The notes: generated by a model not told the origin, from the letters alone. A stretch of 64,000 bases of DNA from Lachnospiraceae bacterium (GCA_003862155.1 QOUV01000005.1:62001-126000), one strand, 5' to 3'. Shown: positions 17,994 to 26,893, counted from the stretch's first letter. Made by a program: numbers and translations.

Positions 17994-18070
17994 TTGGTAA
18001 TTTTTTCACAACTTGGTTGTAATTTGTTCACAATTTGGTAAATTTTTCACCTTTTGGCTGTTTCTTCACA
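17994..18070 (-). promoter_or_regulatory. Four direct repeats, candidate operator for the adjacent AraC-type regulator
   Basis: On the plus strand TTGG occurs at 17994, 18013, 18035 and 18054, each followed about 10-15 nt later by TTCACA or TTCACC (18005, 18027, 18046, 18065). The consensus is close to TTGGTNNTTNNTTCACA and the spacing is 19-22 bp, about two helical turns. The array overlaps the last codons of the regulator gene and lies upstream of a TATACA-like -10 for the binding-protein gene. Binding by the neighbouring AraC-type response regulator is an inference. Confidence 0.55.
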
Positions 18071-18812
18071 GCTCTTTTTTGTATTTGCTCGGCGAAATGC
18101 CCTCGACTTTTTTAAACACCTTCGTGAAGTAAAAGTAGTCCGAGTAGCCAGACTGCTCTGCCACTTCCTGCATCGAGAGGGAGGTTGTAGAAATAAGCTC
18201 CTTTGCCTTCTGTATCCTAAGCGAGGTGACATAGTCAGAATATGTCATACCGAGCTTTTCTTTAAGCTGTGAGCTCAAAGAAGCAGCGCTTACGCCGTAC
18301 TCTTCGGCGAGCACTGATAGAGAAATATCTTTAAGATAGTTCTCCTGGATCTCAAGTATCGCCTTATCCGCTATGCTTACCGCACTCTCATGTGCGATCT
18401 GCTTGACTTCCTCCTGATTTTCCTCAGAGGTCTGTTCCGGGTTTATCTCCTTTATTATCCTCTCGAGGACATTTTTTAAATCTTCCTCATGAATCGGCTT
18501 TACGATATACTCGTAGGCGTTTCCCCTGATGGCTTCCTGGGCATAAGCGAAATCTGCATAACCCGATATGATTACGACTCTGGTATCTGGCGAGAGTTCC
18601 CCTATATCCTTTAAGAGCTCAAGCCCATTCTCACCCGGCATTCTTATATCTGTAAACACGATATCCGGTTTCAGTTTACCGATCTCATCTCTGGCAGTCA
18701 GTCCATTGTTGGCGGAGCCGACTACTTTTACAGCCAGTCCCGTTTTCTTAAGCTGCTTCTGAAGGCCGAGAACGACCCAGACCTCATCGTCTGCAATATA
18801 TACGGTTAACAA
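18066..18812 (-). CDS. AraC-type response regulator (YesN-like)
   Basis: Transcription factor of a two-component system. The 248-residue product has an N-terminal receiver (acidic pair D8/D9, phospho-acceptor D55 in FTDIRMPGENG, Lys in YIVKPIHEEDL) and a C-terminal AraC/XylS double helix-turn-helix from about 150 (LSLSVLAEEYGVSAASLSSQLKE, MQEVAEQSGYSDYFYFTKVFKKVEGISPSKYKK). It is short for a YesN protein because it lacks the long middle region. It lies 23 bp downstream of the kinase gene, so they form one operon. The downstream sugar transporter is the obvious target. Confidence 0.95.
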   Translation of the reverse strand: MLTVYIADDEVWVVLGLQKQLKKTGLAVKVVGSANNGLTARDEIGKLKPDIVFTDIRMPGENGLELLKDIGELSPDTRVVIISGYADFAYAQEAIRGNAYEYIVKPIHEEDLKNVLERIIKEINPEQTSEENQEEVKQIAHESAVSIADKAILEIQENYLKDISLSVLAEEYGVSAASLSSQLKEKLGMTYSDYVTSLRIQKAKELISTTSLSMQEVAEQSGYSDYFYFTKVFKKVEGISPSKYKKEL

Positions 18813-18835
18813 TTTTTCACCTCCGATTTGCTGCT

Positions 18836-20695
18836 TCAGTTCATACTGTCCATGACTTTTTTTGTCACATGGTCAAGTACCGATATTCTAATTGTCGTAC
18901 CTGCCCCTTCGGTGCTGTCGATCATAAATGTATAGGAACCATCGTAAAAAAGTCTGAGCCTTTGGATAATGTTTCCAAGCCCGATTCCATTGTTTTTCTG
19001 CTTCCTGTTTCGCGCGGTATCGACCTTTATATCAGTTCCTGTCCCCTCGACCTCATTTACAGGCTGCATGAAACGGGGCACTTTGTCCTGGTTCTCTTCC
19101 ACAGGAGAAATGTAACCCATCTTCTCATATGAGGCTCTTAGTTCGTGCAGTTTCTCCCGCGGGATTCCGACACCGTTATCCGATACTGTTATCCGAAGCC
19201 TCTCACCGTCGTGATAAATTCTGACTTTTACATAGCCTTCTCCCATCTTCTGCTCGAGTCCGTGGAAGACTGAGTTTTCGACAAGCGGCTGGATAAGAAG
19301 TTTCGGGAGCTGAATATTTTCAGCATCTTTGTCGACATCAGCTATGATGTGCATCTTGCTCCTGCCGGTTTCAATGTCCTCCATAAACCTGGCTTCGATG
19401 ATCTTGCTGTATTTTTTCAGGTTGGCGACTTCATCGGCTACCGTCACGACATTGGCCCCCTTGACCGCATACCTGAAAATATCAGAGAGCGCCATCGTTA
19501 TATCGGCTATCTCCTCTTCGTCGTTCATCAGTGCCATACCGCTGATACATGAGAAGGTATTGTACAAAAAATGTGGATTTATCTGGTTTCTGTAGGCGAG
19601 TATCTCCATTTTCTGTTTCGAGATCTCGAGCTCATACAGAAGGATCTTGTTCTCCCTGATCTCATGTATGTTTCTCTCGTTCTCATCGAGCAGGTTGTCG
19701 AGGCTGTTCGACACCTTTCCGATCTCATCTATCCTCTTAGGCCTAAGGCGCGCTGCCTTGTTTACGGTCGCGCTCTCGATAAACGTCTGCAGGTTGTGTA
19801 TCGGAAGAGCCATACGCATGTAGCTGAAAAGGATCAGTATGGCAAAAGCCACAGCCATGACTATGAGCGTTAAAAATATCAGATTGCTGTACTGCTGTTC
19901 CTTTCCGGCATTAGCCTCGATCGAAACGGCAGTAACGATCTTCCAGCCGTTTTTTCCAAAATATCCTGTAGTCGAATTGTAGCGGCCACTCTGGACAAGC
20001 TTGTCTATGCTCTTCTGGTTCAGCTCATCGGTCTGCATATAGGTCATGATGTTGCCATTCTGATCCAGAAGCTCTACCGCAGATGACATTGCCGAAAGAG
20101 AATTCATTATCGTATCGTCCAAGGCTCTTCTGTCGAGAAACAGTACGCACATTCCGACCAGTTCTCTGTACCTTCCGCTCTTTACGCTGTACTCAGGCAG
20201 GTAAAATGCATAGGCCCTGCTGTCATTGTTGCCGAAATAGTAGTCCATATTCATCTCAACGACATTCCTGAGCCTCATTTCACCTTCGGGGAGCTGGTAA
20301 TTCTGTCCAAATGAAGCTATAAGGTTCATGTTTGTGTCGTAGAGCTTGATGCCACGGATATGGTCCTGCAGAAGGATCGTATTTGAAAATACAGTTTTTA
20401 AATTGTCGATATACCTGATCCTCTCCAGAGGCGATTCACTGAAAAACTTTGTCACTTCTGAAGAGTATCCGAACGATTCGGCAGTACCCTCGAGTGAATC
20501 ATAATACGACGCCAGTGAACTCTGAGTCTGAGTGAGCGTTGTATTGGCGAGAGTATTGGCGTTTTCATTCTCTACACGCTGGAAGTATTTAAAAATCTGC
20601 TGCATCATAAATACCATGACCAGAAGTATCAGCACTATGATGATGGCCAGCTGAAGAGTAATGCTCTCTCTTATTTTTCGAATAAGCTTTTTCAT
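18836..20695 (-). CDS. Membrane sensor histidine kinase (YesM-like)
   Basis: The 619-residue kinase has two membrane segments (about 15-34 and 273-293) around a 240-residue extracellular domain that looks like a dCache sensor, a HAMP-like region with RPKRIDEIGKVSNSLDNLL, then a His_kinase domain with INPHFLYNT (His375) and an ATPase domain with PLVENSVFHGLE and VSDNGVGIP. This is the LytS/YesM class. Its ATG overlaps the stop codon of the upstream binding-protein gene (ATGA), so both are made together. Binding-protein, kinase and regulator are therefore likely to form a sensing triad for an extracellular sugar. Confidence 0.95.
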   Translation of the reverse strand: MKKLIRKIRESITLQLAIIIVLILLVMVFMMQQIFKYFQRVENENANTLANTTLTQTQSSLASYYDSLEGTAESFGYSSEVTKFFSESPLERIRYIDNLKTVFSNTILLQDHIRGIKLYDTNMNLIASFGQNYQLPEGEMRLRNVVEMNMDYYFGNNDSRAYAFYLPEYSVKSGRYRELVGMCVLFLDRRALDDTIMNSLSAMSSAVELLDQNGNIMTYMQTDELNQKSIDKLVQSGRYNSTTGYFGKNGWKIVTAVSIEANAGKEQQYSNLIFLTLIVMAVAFAILILFSYMRMALPIHNLQTFIESATVNKAARLRPKRIDEIGKVSNSLDNLLDENERNIHEIRENKILLYELEISKQKMEILAYRNQINPHFLYNTFSCISGMALMNDEEEIADITMALSDIFRYAVKGANVVTVADEVANLKKYSKIIEARFMEDIETGRSKMHIIADVDKDAENIQLPKLLIQPLVENSVFHGLEQKMGEGYVKVRIYHDGERLRITVSDNGVGIPREKLHELRASYEKMGYISPVEENQDKVPRFMQPVNEVEGTGTDIKVDTARNRKQKNNGIGLGNIIQRLRLFYDGSYTFMIDSTEGAGTTIRISVLDHVTKKVMDSMN

Positions 20696-22260
20696 TTTTT
20701 TGCACTGCTTTTCTTACGGTTGGCTGACGTATTAAATTCTTTCCTGTTTTTTTCTATCTGGGAATTTAAGGCATTCCCAAGGTCATTATTACGCAGAGAC
20801 GAGTAATTTTCAAGCATCTCTGAATACAGCTTCTTAAATTCTCCCTTCGATTGGGCAGAGAGAATATCGGAGATAAAATCCGTCGTATCTTCGAAAATAC
20901 TGTTGTAATTATCTTCTAGCTTCTGGTGATTTTTAAACATTCCGACAGGTAATGTCAGAAGCCTCGGGTCGTATGTCTTGAGCCCGGGTTCTTTGGAGTA
21001 GACGCCCCGTAATTTATGCAGTTTTTTGTAATGATTGGAATTGATATAAGACTGCCCGATAAGTGTTCTGTCCCACATCGGATTTGAAAAAACGGCGAAA
21101 GGGATCACCTGCGAATCATTTGTCACATCGTCAAGCATCTTCCCACCTATAACATAATCTAAAAGCTTTGCTGTGCCCGGCAGATCGTTGCAGCTTTTGC
21201 TTACAAATGTATTTGGCAGAGTGTATGAAGAACTGCTCAGATTCTGCAGCACTGGAGCGGCTCCGGTATCGCTTCTTACTGCGCCGCTCGATACCCAGTT
21301 GTCAAAATCTATATCGAGCTCATTAATATTTCCGATGTAGCAGAGGACGGAGGATTCAGCCATCATCTTCTGGATCTGCGGCAAATCGTAAGCGAGATAC
21401 GACGGGTTCAGTATTCCGGTCTCAAGCAGTGTGTTTGTAAAATCAAGCGCTTCCTTTCCGCCCTGAGTCGTCCAGATATTCTGGTATCTGCCCTTACTGT
21501 CAAGCTCAGATGCTCCGAATGAATATGCCAGAAATGTAAGCGAGCCGTCTTTGTAATGTGTACCGTCAAAAAGAATCGGTATCATCTGAGGATGGTGAAG
21601 TGTCCTGTAATCTTCTGCCTTTTTTAAGGCTGAAAGCATCCCGGACTCAGTCTTTACATCGGAAATGTTTATCCCGATCTTTTCGAGGAGCGCTTTGTTC
21701 CAGATGATCGTGTTGTTGTTCTCTTTAAAGTCGTCATCCCTGTAGCCGGTAGGCAGGGCATACCACCCGTCGTCTCGATACATAAGGTCTGAAAGTGTGC
21801 CTTCCGGAATATTTTTTAAAATATCAGAATCGGACTTGTACTCTAAGAAAAATTCCCGCAGATTCCAGACCTTGCCCGAAGAGATAAGCTGCCTGATAAT
21901 ATTGGAATCTCTTACGGTAATAATGTCAGGGAGCTTGTTTTCGACGAGAAGGAGTGAGAGCTCCTTATCTGCGTCCTGGGCAGGAATATTGAATGTAAGA
22001 GACACATCGGAGTGGTCCGAGATGGCTTTCGTAAGCGTTCCATCCCGAAGAGACCACTCCGGAGCATTCCAATCTGAGATATCTGAGAAAAGAGTAAGAT
22101 TTACCGGCTTGCTCTTTGCACTCTTTGTGCTCTTTTCTGCGTCGCCGGAACTGCCAGCACTGTTCGAATCGTGGTACCAGACAGCGTACCCGATCAAAAG
22201 CATAGCGCAGAGGATTATAAAAGTCAGTACAGGTATCTTTAATTTTTTCTTCCAGTCCAT
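20692..22260 (-). CDS. Membrane-anchored extracellular solute-binding protein (family 1), probable co-sensor
   Basis: A binding protein of the CUT1/MalE class. The 522-residue product starts MDWKKKLKIP and has one uncleaved-looking membrane helix (about 9-29) with no lipobox Cys, then a linker and a family 1 fold with FNIPAQDADKELSLLLVENKLPDIITV, ALPTGYRDDDF and IIWNKALLEKIGI. The open frame continues upstream to 22323, but GGGG lies 9 nt before the ATG at 22260 and the upstream part is inside nth. No CUT1 permease or ATPase gene is nearby. The ATGA overlap with the kinase gene suggests that it presents ligand to the kinase rather than to a transporter (inference). Confidence 0.83.
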   Translation of the reverse strand: MDWKKKLKIPVLTFIILCAMLLIGYAVWYHDSNSAGSSGDAEKSTKSAKSKPVNLTLFSDISDWNAPEWSLRDGTLTKAISDHSDVSLTFNIPAQDADKELSLLLVENKLPDIITVRDSNIIRQLISSGKVWNLREFFLEYKSDSDILKNIPEGTLSDLMYRDDGWYALPTGYRDDDFKENNNTIIWNKALLEKIGINISDVKTESGMLSALKKAEDYRTLHHPQMIPILFDGTHYKDGSLTFLAYSFGASELDSKGRYQNIWTTQGGKEALDFTNTLLETGILNPSYLAYDLPQIQKMMAESSVLCYIGNINELDIDFDNWVSSGAVRSDTGAAPVLQNLSSSSYTLPNTFVSKSCNDLPGTAKLLDYVIGGKMLDDVTNDSQVIPFAVFSNPMWDRTLIGQSYINSNHYKKLHKLRGVYSKEPGLKTYDPRLLTLPVGMFKNHQKLEDNYNSIFEDTTDFISDILSAQSKGEFKKLYSEMLENYSSLRNNDLGNALNSQIEKNRKEFNTSANRKKSSAKK

Positions 22261-22277
22261 TAAAAAATCCCCTTTGT

Positions 22278-22910
22278 CTATTTTACAGACCCGTGTGTCG
22301 GGCAGAGATCGTACAGAAAACACTCAGAGCACTTTGGAGACTGCGACTTGCAGATAGTGCGTCCTAAAGTGATAAGCTGTGTGTTTATAATGATCCAGTG
22401 GTCCTTTGGCAGCTCCTTCATCAGGTCGAATTCGACCTTCTTCGGGTCCTTTTCTTTAGTAAATCCCAGGCGGCGTGAAATACGGCCTACATGCGTATCC
22501 ACGACTATGGCCGGATCATCGAAAACGTGTCCCCTGATAAGGTTTGCGGTCTTTCTTCCAACTCCCGGAAGTGTCAGCAGATCGTCAAGGTCCCGCGGCA
22601 TCTCACCACCGTAGACATCGAGAAGGCGTCTGGCCGATGCCTTTATATTTTTCGCCTTGTTGTGATAGAAGCCGGTCGATTTGATGTCATTTTCAAGCTC
22701 TTTTATATCTGCGTTGGCAAATGCCTCGAGGTCCGGATATTTTTTGTAGAGTGATCTCGTCACCTCATTTACCCTGGCATCTGTGCACTGGGCTGAGAGT
22801 ATAGTAGCAAAAAGGAGCTGCCACGGTTCCTCAGAGTGAAGAAACAGGGGCAGCTCAGTTCCATAAGTTTTATCTAATCTGTTTAAAATCTCTTTTGTGT
22901 TGCTGTTCAT
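22278..22910 (-). CDS. nth: Endonuclease III
   Basis: DNA glycosylase/AP lyase for oxidised pyrimidines. The 210-residue product has LSAQCTDARVN, the helix-hairpin-helix LPGVGRKTANL with the catalytic Lys, the catalytic Asp in VVDTHVGRISRRLG, and the C-terminal 4Fe-4S loop C-X6-C-X2-C-X5-C (CKSQSPKCSECFLYDLC). Length is normal. ATG at 22910 follows GGAGA. The stop codon is 17 bp before the binding-protein start, so nth may be the first gene of the sensing operon, an unusual partner that probably reflects gene packing. Confidence 0.97.
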   Translation of the reverse strand: MNSNTKEILNRLDKTYGTELPLFLHSEEPWQLLFATILSAQCTDARVNEVTRSLYKKYPDLEAFANADIKELENDIKSTGFYHNKAKNIKASARRLLDVYGGEMPRDLDDLLTLPGVGRKTANLIRGHVFDDPAIVVDTHVGRISRRLGFTKEKDPKKVEFDLMKELPKDHWIIINTQLITLGRTICKSQSPKCSECFLYDLCPTHGSVK

Positions 22911-22938
22911 AAATATCTCCAGCTTTAATCTGCAAAGA

Positions 22939-23535
22939 TCATCGCCCCAGAAAACCAGTGACCAGGCACCAGATCCCGGCTATGATCAGCAGTACAGCTC
23001 CCGCAATATAGAACTTCGGCCTGGAATTAAATCCATATCGATATCCTGTATAGAAGCCGAGTAAGACCATAACTATAGTTGCCGCGAAGATAAATCCGAG
23101 CATCATAAGCGGATACTGCGGAAGATTCTGGTTCGACGACATAAGGCCACAGGCAAGTCCGGCGAACAGAGTATAGATGGCGCCTGCGAGAACGATCCTG
23201 ACGTATGCCTTAACGCTCATCTCTTCGCGCTTTTCCTCAATCTCCTCGTGCCTTACAGCTTTGTGGATAAGGCGCCCCGCAAGAACGAAAAAGATGATGC
23301 CCGCAAGCTCAACTCCAAAAGAGTTCGGATTGTCCACGGCGTTGTGAAGCACAAGCTCGTGCGTTATAAAATATCCACCCAGAAAAAATACACTCTGTAT
23401 CAGAGTAAAAACTAAAGCCGTAAGTATCAGCACCTTAGTCTTGATCTTGGCGAGCATAGCGCCCCGCACTTCCACCGCCGCATATACATCAAAGCTGATT
23501 CCCACTATTATCAGCAGATTTCCAAGCCAGTTCAT
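22939..23535 (-). CDS. Six-helix membrane protein, MntP/DUF204-like
   Basis: The 198-residue protein has six predicted membrane helices (about 3-23, 34-56, 73-92, 109-130, 142-165, 174-195) with a charged loop RHEEIEEKREEM in the middle. Size, helix number and the acidic residue in the first helix (IVGISFDVYAAVEV) resemble the MntP manganese efflux family, but the match is weak, so cation export is only a possibility. The start at 23535 follows GGAGG. No yybP-type riboswitch is seen upstream. It is 28 bp upstream of nth on the same strand and 132 bp downstream of tetR. Confidence 0.5.
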   Translation of the reverse strand: MNWLGNLLIIVGISFDVYAAVEVRGAMLAKIKTKVLILTALVFTLIQSVFFLGGYFITHELVLHNAVDNPNSFGVELAGIIFFVLAGRLIHKAVRHEEIEEKREEMSVKAYVRIVLAGAIYTLFAGLACGLMSSNQNLPQYPLMMLGFIFAATIVMVLLGFYTGYRYGFNSRPKFYIAGAVLLIIAGIWCLVTGFLGR

Positions 23536-23667
23536 TAAAGTCCTCCAGAACCATTTACTTTTTACAGACTATTATCAACTTTAATACTATAGTTTAAAAG
23601 AGCCTGCTCTTGAATATTCAAAATAATTTTCGTGTAAAAAGGGCTAATACACTTTGGAAGTTATGTA

Positions 23668-24237
23668 TTACTTGTAAAGATTGCCGATGATGTCCATCAG
23701 TGAATGAGTGGCAACATAGATGAAAATGTCCACCAGTTCGTTCATAGGAACGCGCATGTCATCCTTGACCCACTCAATGATAGCGTAGCAGAGTGCCTCA
23801 CTGAAGTAGTCTGCCACGATCTCGGCAGTCAGCCATTTTTTCGGGAGAAGCTCATCTATCTTTTCCCTGTTCAGGCGCGAAAGCGCGAGTTCTGAAACGG
23901 CTTTCTTAAGCGTGTCGGCAAAAGAATTCTGTCCCTCGAGATACACGACTCTTGTGTAAAATGCCTTTTCATTCTGCATAGTGGTAAGCGCCAGTATCAG
24001 AGCCTCCTTTAGCATACCGTTGTTAAGCAGCGGTTCAGTCGGCTCTATAAGCTCGCGCTTTACTATCCACTCTAAAAGCTCATATTTGTCCTGGAAATGA
24101 TTGTAGAATGTCGGACGTATAACTCCGGCTTTATCTGTGATCTCTCTGATGGTTATTTTTTCGATAGGGCGCTTCGACGCCAGCTCCTTGAAGCTTTGAG
24201 CCAGAAGCACATCTATTTCGTTTGCTCCCTGATTCAT
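23668..24237 (-). CDS. TetR/AcrR family regulator
   Basis: The 189-residue protein has an N-terminal helix-turn-helix, IEKITIREITDKAGVIRPTFYNHFQDKYELLEWIV (about 25-60), followed by an all-helical ligand and dimer domain. The C-terminal part resembles regulators of the DhaS-like TetR subgroup. ATG at 24237 follows AGGAG at 8 nt. It begins 11 bp after the HD-GYP gene and is the last gene of the hdeD-like/small protein/HD-GYP/tetR unit, so it may control its own operon. Ligand is unknown. Confidence 0.92.
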   Translation of the reverse strand: MNQGANEIDVLLAQSFKELASKRPIEKITIREITDKAGVIRPTFYNHFQDKYELLEWIVKRELIEPTEPLLNNGMLKEALILALTTMQNEKAFYTRVVYLEGQNSFADTLKKAVSELALSRLNREKIDELLPKKWLTAEIVADYFSEALCYAIIEWVKDDMRVPMNELVDIFIYVATHSLMDIIGNLYK

Positions 24238-24248
24238 CGTTTACACTC

Positions 24249-25295
24249 CTAAATCAGCAGTTTGGTAATAGTCAGGTTCCAAGCTTTTCTGTCTTCTGTA
24301 AGGTCTATCTCCTCCCCGGTTTCCCTGATCTTCACTCTCGGCCGCATGATAGAGCCTCTCCTGTTCGCAAGAACCACCGCCCTGAATCCGTTCGAAAGCT
24401 CGACTTCACAGCCTACCGGATATACGCAGAGCTCACGGCTCATCATATGTACGACAACAGGATCAAACTCCATGCCGTTCCTTCCCATGATGTACTCGAG
24501 AACATCGGAAGGCAGATAAGGATTGTGATAGCTTCTCTTTCCGGTCATCGCATCGTAAACATCGGCGACTTTTATAATTCTAGCCAAAAACAGTATATCA
24601 TTCCCCGCTATTCTGCGCGGGTATCCGCCCCCGTTGAACCACTCGTGGTGCTGGTACACGCCCTGGAGAACGTGCTCATTAAAGTTGTACTTGTCCTTTA
24701 AAAAATCATAGCCCATCCTCGGATGGTCCATCATCTTCGTTCTCTCATCCGGCGTCAGTTTTCGCGGGGCGTTCAGTATATCTTCACTGATGAACACTTT
24801 GCCCACATCGTGCAGAAAACCGGCCGTTACTATATCGCGGAGATCCTGTTCGTTCAAACCAAGCCTGGCTCCGAGCACTCCCGAAAGAATGGCAACATCC
24901 ACCGAATGAAAATACGTGTAGCCATCGTGTGTCCTTATAGTTATGAGATTTTCGACAACATCATTGTCGGATATCACATCGTCGGTAATACGGTCGACCA
25001 CTTGAGAAAGTTCCTTCTCAGATGCCGCCTCGTGACGACCTGCCTTTATAAAAACGTCGTGAACTATGCGCAGGGCAGCCCTCCTGACCTCGCTCCCTAC
25101 GACTTCCTCAGCCTTCGCATCCTCCGAAAACTCCTCGTCGATATAGACACCTGGAACTCCCGTAAAAATGATGAAGCTGATGTTATCCTCGTTTAATACA
25201 GTGTGCTTTGAGAGCAGGAGCCTGCCATCCGAGTCGTATATTTCCTGACCCAACACCATGTCAGGTTCTAAATTTTTAACTAAAACGTATCTCAT
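24249..25295 (-). CDS. HD-GYP domain cyclic-di-GMP phosphodiesterase
   Basis: Predicted to hydrolyse cyclic di-GMP. The first 110 residues (MRYVLVKNLEPDMVLGQEIYDSDG onward) form the DUF3391-like N-terminal part. The HD domain follows with HSVDVAILSGVLG, FLHDVGKV, and the HD-GYP signature HHEWFNGGGYPRRI, and ADVYDAMTGKRSY with the extra metal ligand. Residues 295-348 form a small PilZ-like or SH3-like tail (YPVGCEVELSNG). All metal ligands appear intact. A Shine-Dalgarno sequence is poor, but the gene starts 5 bp after the small upstream gene, so coupling is likely. Two EAL enzymes lie further right in this window. Confidence 0.94.
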   Translation of the reverse strand: MRYVLVKNLEPDMVLGQEIYDSDGRLLLSKHTVLNEDNISFIIFTGVPGVYIDEEFSEDAKAEEVVGSEVRRAALRIVHDVFIKAGRHEAASEKELSQVVDRITDDVISDNDVVENLITIRTHDGYTYFHSVDVAILSGVLGARLGLNEQDLRDIVTAGFLHDVGKVFISEDILNAPRKLTPDERTKMMDHPRMGYDFLKDKYNFNEHVLQGVYQHHEWFNGGGYPRRIAGNDILFLARIIKVADVYDAMTGKRSYHNPYLPSDVLEYIMGRNGMEFDPVVVHMMSRELCVYPVGCEVELSNGFRAVVLANRRGSIMRPRVKIRETGEEIDLTEDRKAWNLTITKLLI

Positions 25296-25300
25296 CTGTA

Positions 25301-25531
25301 CTAAACTGGTTCCTCGTCAAATTCTACAGTGACATAATAGCCCTTAGGCGTCTCCCTGACATCGGTCACGACGCCTTCTCTTGACTTAAGTCTCTGCAGA
25401 GTAGTGTAATTGGCAGACATGGCATAAGCCCTGCCGAGTGTATAATAATACGAATTTGGCAGCTTTGATTCAGTAACTGGAAGGCGGTCTCCCTTTTTAA
25501 GGAGGCCGGTCCTCTCCATTTTAAAATCCAT
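25301..25531 (-). CDS. Small conserved-looking protein upstream of HD-GYP
   Basis: About 76 residues, soluble, with no recognised domain: [16 protein letters not shown], a Tyr-rich middle ([28 protein letters not shown]) and a beta-like C-terminus ending EFDEEPV. A TTG start at 25540 would add three residues; ATG at 25531 has GAGG just upstream. It sits 25 bp downstream of the hdeD-like gene and 5 bp before the HD-GYP gene, whose weak ribosome site lies in its last codons. This tight packing supports it as a real gene. Confidence 0.65.
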   Translation of the reverse strand: MDFKMERTGLLKKGDRLPVTESKLPNSYYYTLGRAYAMSANYTTLQRLKSREGVVTDVRETPKGYYVTVEFDEEPV

Positions 25532-25556
25532 TGTCCTCAAAACTTAAATTCTCTTT

Positions 25557-26120
25557 TCATTCTACGATATGTGAATCCACAACACCCTTTTCGGCCCTGT
25601 GAACTCTGATAAGCGAATACAGTGATGTAATTCCATCGTAAATAAGCATAATGCCAATTATTATCATCTGAAGCTTTAAAAGATCAAATGCGCCGAGGAT
25701 ACAGAACACGCCAAAGGCAAAACTGATAATGGCAAGAATAAGCGATACCCACCATTTCTCGATTCCAATGCCTCTCATCGTGACTGCGTTGTTGATTCCG
25801 GAAACACCGTCTACAACCATCACCACACCGAATACGACGAATATCAGCTTCAGCACATCGTTCGGTCTTGAAATAATAAAAAGACCTATGGCCACAATAA
25901 CTGCTCCCAGAATGATCGCCGGCAGTCTGTAGCTATTATCCTTTATCCTGCTGAATATCATAACAGCACCGACTATCACGATGACAGCTCCGATGATTCT
26001 TCCTATTATGGCAGAAACTCCGCCTGGGTTCGCTACACAGAGAACTCCAAGTACCAGAGCAAGTATTGCGATAATAAGCTCAGATATTCTTGAATCCTTT
26101 GTTTTATCCTTATTATTCAT
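25557..26120 (-). CDS. HdeD family (DUF308) membrane protein
   Basis: The 187-residue product has six membrane helices arranged as three repeated helix pairs, with the DUF308 pattern LALVLGVLCVANPG, GAVIVAIGLFIISRPND and LILAIISFAFGVFCIL. The C-terminal 25 residues are cytosolic and charged (RVHRAEKGVVDSHIVE). In Escherichia coli HdeD is linked to acid resistance at high density; no activity is known here. It is the first gene of a four-gene leftward unit with the small protein, HD-GYP enzyme and TetR regulator. Confidence 0.85.
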   Translation of the reverse strand: MNNKDKTKDSRISELIIAILALVLGVLCVANPGGVSAIIGRIIGAVIVIVGAVMIFSRIKDNSYRLPAIILGAVIVAIGLFIISRPNDVLKLIFVVFGVVMVVDGVSGINNAVTMRGIGIEKWWVSLILAIISFAFGVFCILGAFDLLKLQMIIIGIMLIYDGITSLYSLIRVHRAEKGVVDSHIVE

Positions 26121-26183
26121 ACTATCACTTTCCTTCCTTAATCGATTCGAAGCACAGTCTCTCCATGCCCCTTGACACGAGAC

Positions 26184-26780
26184 TTACAGTGCCTTCCTGA
26201 TTCCAGAGAGCAGTTCGTCAAATGTCTCAAATGCCGGGATGTCCGGATTTGCTGCCTTTATGGCATCTGTACTCTTAAACAGAAATCCTGCCTTGCTCGC
26301 GCGGATCATTCCGAGATCATTAAAACTGTCGCCGCTAGCTATCGTCTCAAATCCGATAGACTGCAGTGCCTTGACCGTCGTCGTCTTCGAATCCTTCACT
26401 CTCATCTTATATCCAGTGATCTCGTTGCCATCGACTTCGAGGGAATTGCAGAAGATGGTCGGCCAGCCGAGCTTTCTCATAAGTGGAGATGCGAACTGCT
26501 CGAACGTATCACTTATAATAATGACCTGAGTGATACTCCTGAGCTCGTCTAAAAATTCTCTGGCGCCGTCCAACGGCTGAATACCTGCGATGACGTCCTG
26601 AACTTCCTTAAGTCCCAGTCCGTGCTGCTTCAGGAGGTCTATCCTGTATCTCATCAGCTTGTCATAGTCGGGCTCGTCTCTCGTAGTCCTTCTAAACTCA
26701 GGTATCCCGGTCTTCTCCGCAAATGCGATCCAGATCTCCGGTACCAATACTCCCTCCAAATCAAGGCAGACTATATTCAT
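26184..26780 (-). CDS. thrH: Phosphoserine phosphatase/homoserine phosphotransferase
   Basis: HAD-superfamily enzyme of the ThrH type, which dephosphorylates phosphoserine and can phosphorylate homoserine. The 198-residue product begins MNIVCLDLEGVLVPEIWIAFAEKTG, the diagnostic ThrH start with nucleophile Asp (DLEG), and has ISDTFEQFASPLM (motif II) and ASGDSFNDLGMIRAS (motif III/IV). Ten extra residues upstream to 26810 are possible, but GGAGG 6 nt before 26780 and the family alignment favour this start. It is monocistronic or cotranscribed with the hdeD-like gene 63 bp downstream. It could supply serine biosynthesis. Confidence 0.93.
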   Translation of the reverse strand: MNIVCLDLEGVLVPEIWIAFAEKTGIPEFRRTTRDEPDYDKLMRYRIDLLKQHGLGLKEVQDVIAGIQPLDGAREFLDELRSITQVIIISDTFEQFASPLMRKLGWPTIFCNSLEVDGNEITGYKMRVKDSKTTTVKALQSIGFETIASGDSFNDLGMIRASKAGFLFKSTDAIKAANPDIPAFETFDELLSGIRKAL

Positions 26781-26856
26781 AATATCCTCCAAACAAAAAC
26801 TAATTTCCATTTTTTATTATAACGATAAACTGTATAAATATCAATTGTAAAAAATT

Positions 26857-26893
26857 CATAAAAAAAGACCTCATCCAGCCAGGGATAAGGTCT
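26857..26893 (-). terminator. Terminator of thiC
   Basis: AGACCTTATCC pairs with GGATGAGGTCT (stem 26866-26893, one mismatch) and is followed by T7 on the minus strand. It lies about 23 bp past the thiC stop. Confidence 0.88.
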
